Assembly (NCBI GenBank): GCA_013694945.1
Contig: JACDBM010000292.1
Location: 1-5,734 of the forward strand
DNA: 5,734 nt
From: Chthoniobacterales bacterium
GTDB taxonomy: Bacteria; Verrucomicrobiota; Verrucomicrobiia; Chthoniobacterales; UBA10450
Reading direction: 5' to 3'
Positions 5,387-5,734 of this stretch are shown piece by piece (position 1 is the stretch's first letter; each line of letters opens with the position of its first letter). The notes under the pieces are model-generated. The model was not told the DNA's origin. It ran no database searches and saw only the letters and a list, made by a program, of their open reading frames with translations. The position numbers were made by a program, and so were the translations under genes.

Positions 5387-5734
5387 CTACTCTTTGGTTG
5401 CGCCACGTCCCAAGGACGGCCCGGGCAAATTCCAGCCCTGCCATTTCTTTTCGTATTCCGCAGCCGGCAGTAGCGCATAGCACGGTCGGCTGGCGCTGTT
5501 CAGCCACGAAATCACCCGCACCAACTCCTGCTCCGCCATTGTCGTACAGCCGGCGCTCGGACGGGTGGCGCCACGCCGGATATGAAAGAAAATCGCGCTG
5601 CCATCGCCAGGTACCGGCGGATCTGAGTTATGCCGAATCTCGACCAGCCAGCGATAGGCAAAATCATTGTGACGCATCTTCTGTTTTTCGAACCACGCGG
5701 GCGGATTTTCGGGATCGGGAATGGTGACGAAGCG
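5387..5734 (-). CDS. L,D-transpeptidase (YkuD family), C-terminal 115 residues (partial)
   Basis: Minus-strand frame entering from the right edge and ending at TAG 5389-5387. An internal Met exists at 5677, but the frame stays open and family-like to the edge (TIPDPENPPAWFEKQKM), so the gene is taken as truncated. The visible part contains GDGSAIFFHIRRG, then RPSAGCTTMAEQELVRVISW, then LLPAAEYEKKWQGWNLP. This is the catalytic core of the ErfK/YbiS/YkuD fold, with His51 and the nucleophilic Cys63 of the visible segment. Such enzymes are exported and make 3-3 peptidoglycan cross-links or attach proteins to the wall. The motif reads SAGCTTM instead of the classical SHGCxR, a variant I associate with a branch annotated simply as L,D-transpeptidase catalytic domain protein. 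The signal peptide would lie outside the window. The AP2-like gene starts 55 bp downstream on the same strand. Confidence 0.82.
   Translation of the reverse strand, partial: RFVTIPDPENPPAWFEKQKMRHNDFAYRWLVEIRHNSDPPVPGDGSAIFFHIRRGATRPSAGCTTMAEQELVRVISWLNSASRPCYALLPAAEYEKKWQGWNLPGPSLGRGATKE

Overview
The window is 5.7 kb of moderately GC-rich (by eye a little under 60%) bacterial chromosome, densely packed with housekeeping-type genes and without mobile elements, tRNA/rRNA genes or CRISPR. No single marker fixes the taxon. The 16S dimethylase fused to a Nudix domain, the transketolase variant with a SADLHGST motif, and the small bacterial AP2-like protein together fit a soil Verrucomicrobiota-type genome (Chthoniobacterales-like). 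This assignment is inference from recalled family resemblance, not from a search.

Layout, left to right. (1) On the minus strand, a truncated SAM-dependent methyltransferase (1-168, running off the left edge) follows a complete transketolase, tkt (177-2162), by 8 bp, so the two are probably one transcription unit. (2) A 111-bp divergent intergenic region (2163-2273) separates tkt from a plus-strand gene (2274-3464). That gene encodes a membrane-associated DUF697 protein whose GTPase-like N-terminal half has lost the P-loop residues. The divergent region holds a plausible tkt promoter, which would give a leaderless mRNA, and a small inverted repeat. (3) A 155-bp intergenic region (3465-3619) carries an AT-rich patch and three DnaA-box-like 9-mers, one of them a perfect consensus match. 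(4) A plus-strand gene (3620-4975) encodes RsmA/KsgA (16S rRNA A1518/A1519 dimethyltransferase) fused in frame to a complete Nudix hydrolase domain. (5) Facing it and overlapping its stop by 4 bp is a minus-strand gene (4972-5331) for a small, very basic protein with an AP2-like DNA-binding domain and a Lys/Arg/Ala/Ser tail. (6) Upstream of that on the same strand is the C-terminal part of an L,D-transpeptidase (YkuD-type) gene, cut by the right edge.

The genes cover different core functions: pentose phosphate metabolism, small-molecule methylation, ribosome maturation, cell-wall cross-linking and DNA binding. The window does not look like a dedicated defence or biosynthetic cluster. The most interesting points are the RsmA-Nudix fusion with its Asn-to-Ser change in the methylase catalytic motif, the pseudo-GTPase/DUF697 protein, the AP2-like protein with a histone-like tail, and the DnaA-box-like cluster in front of rsmA.
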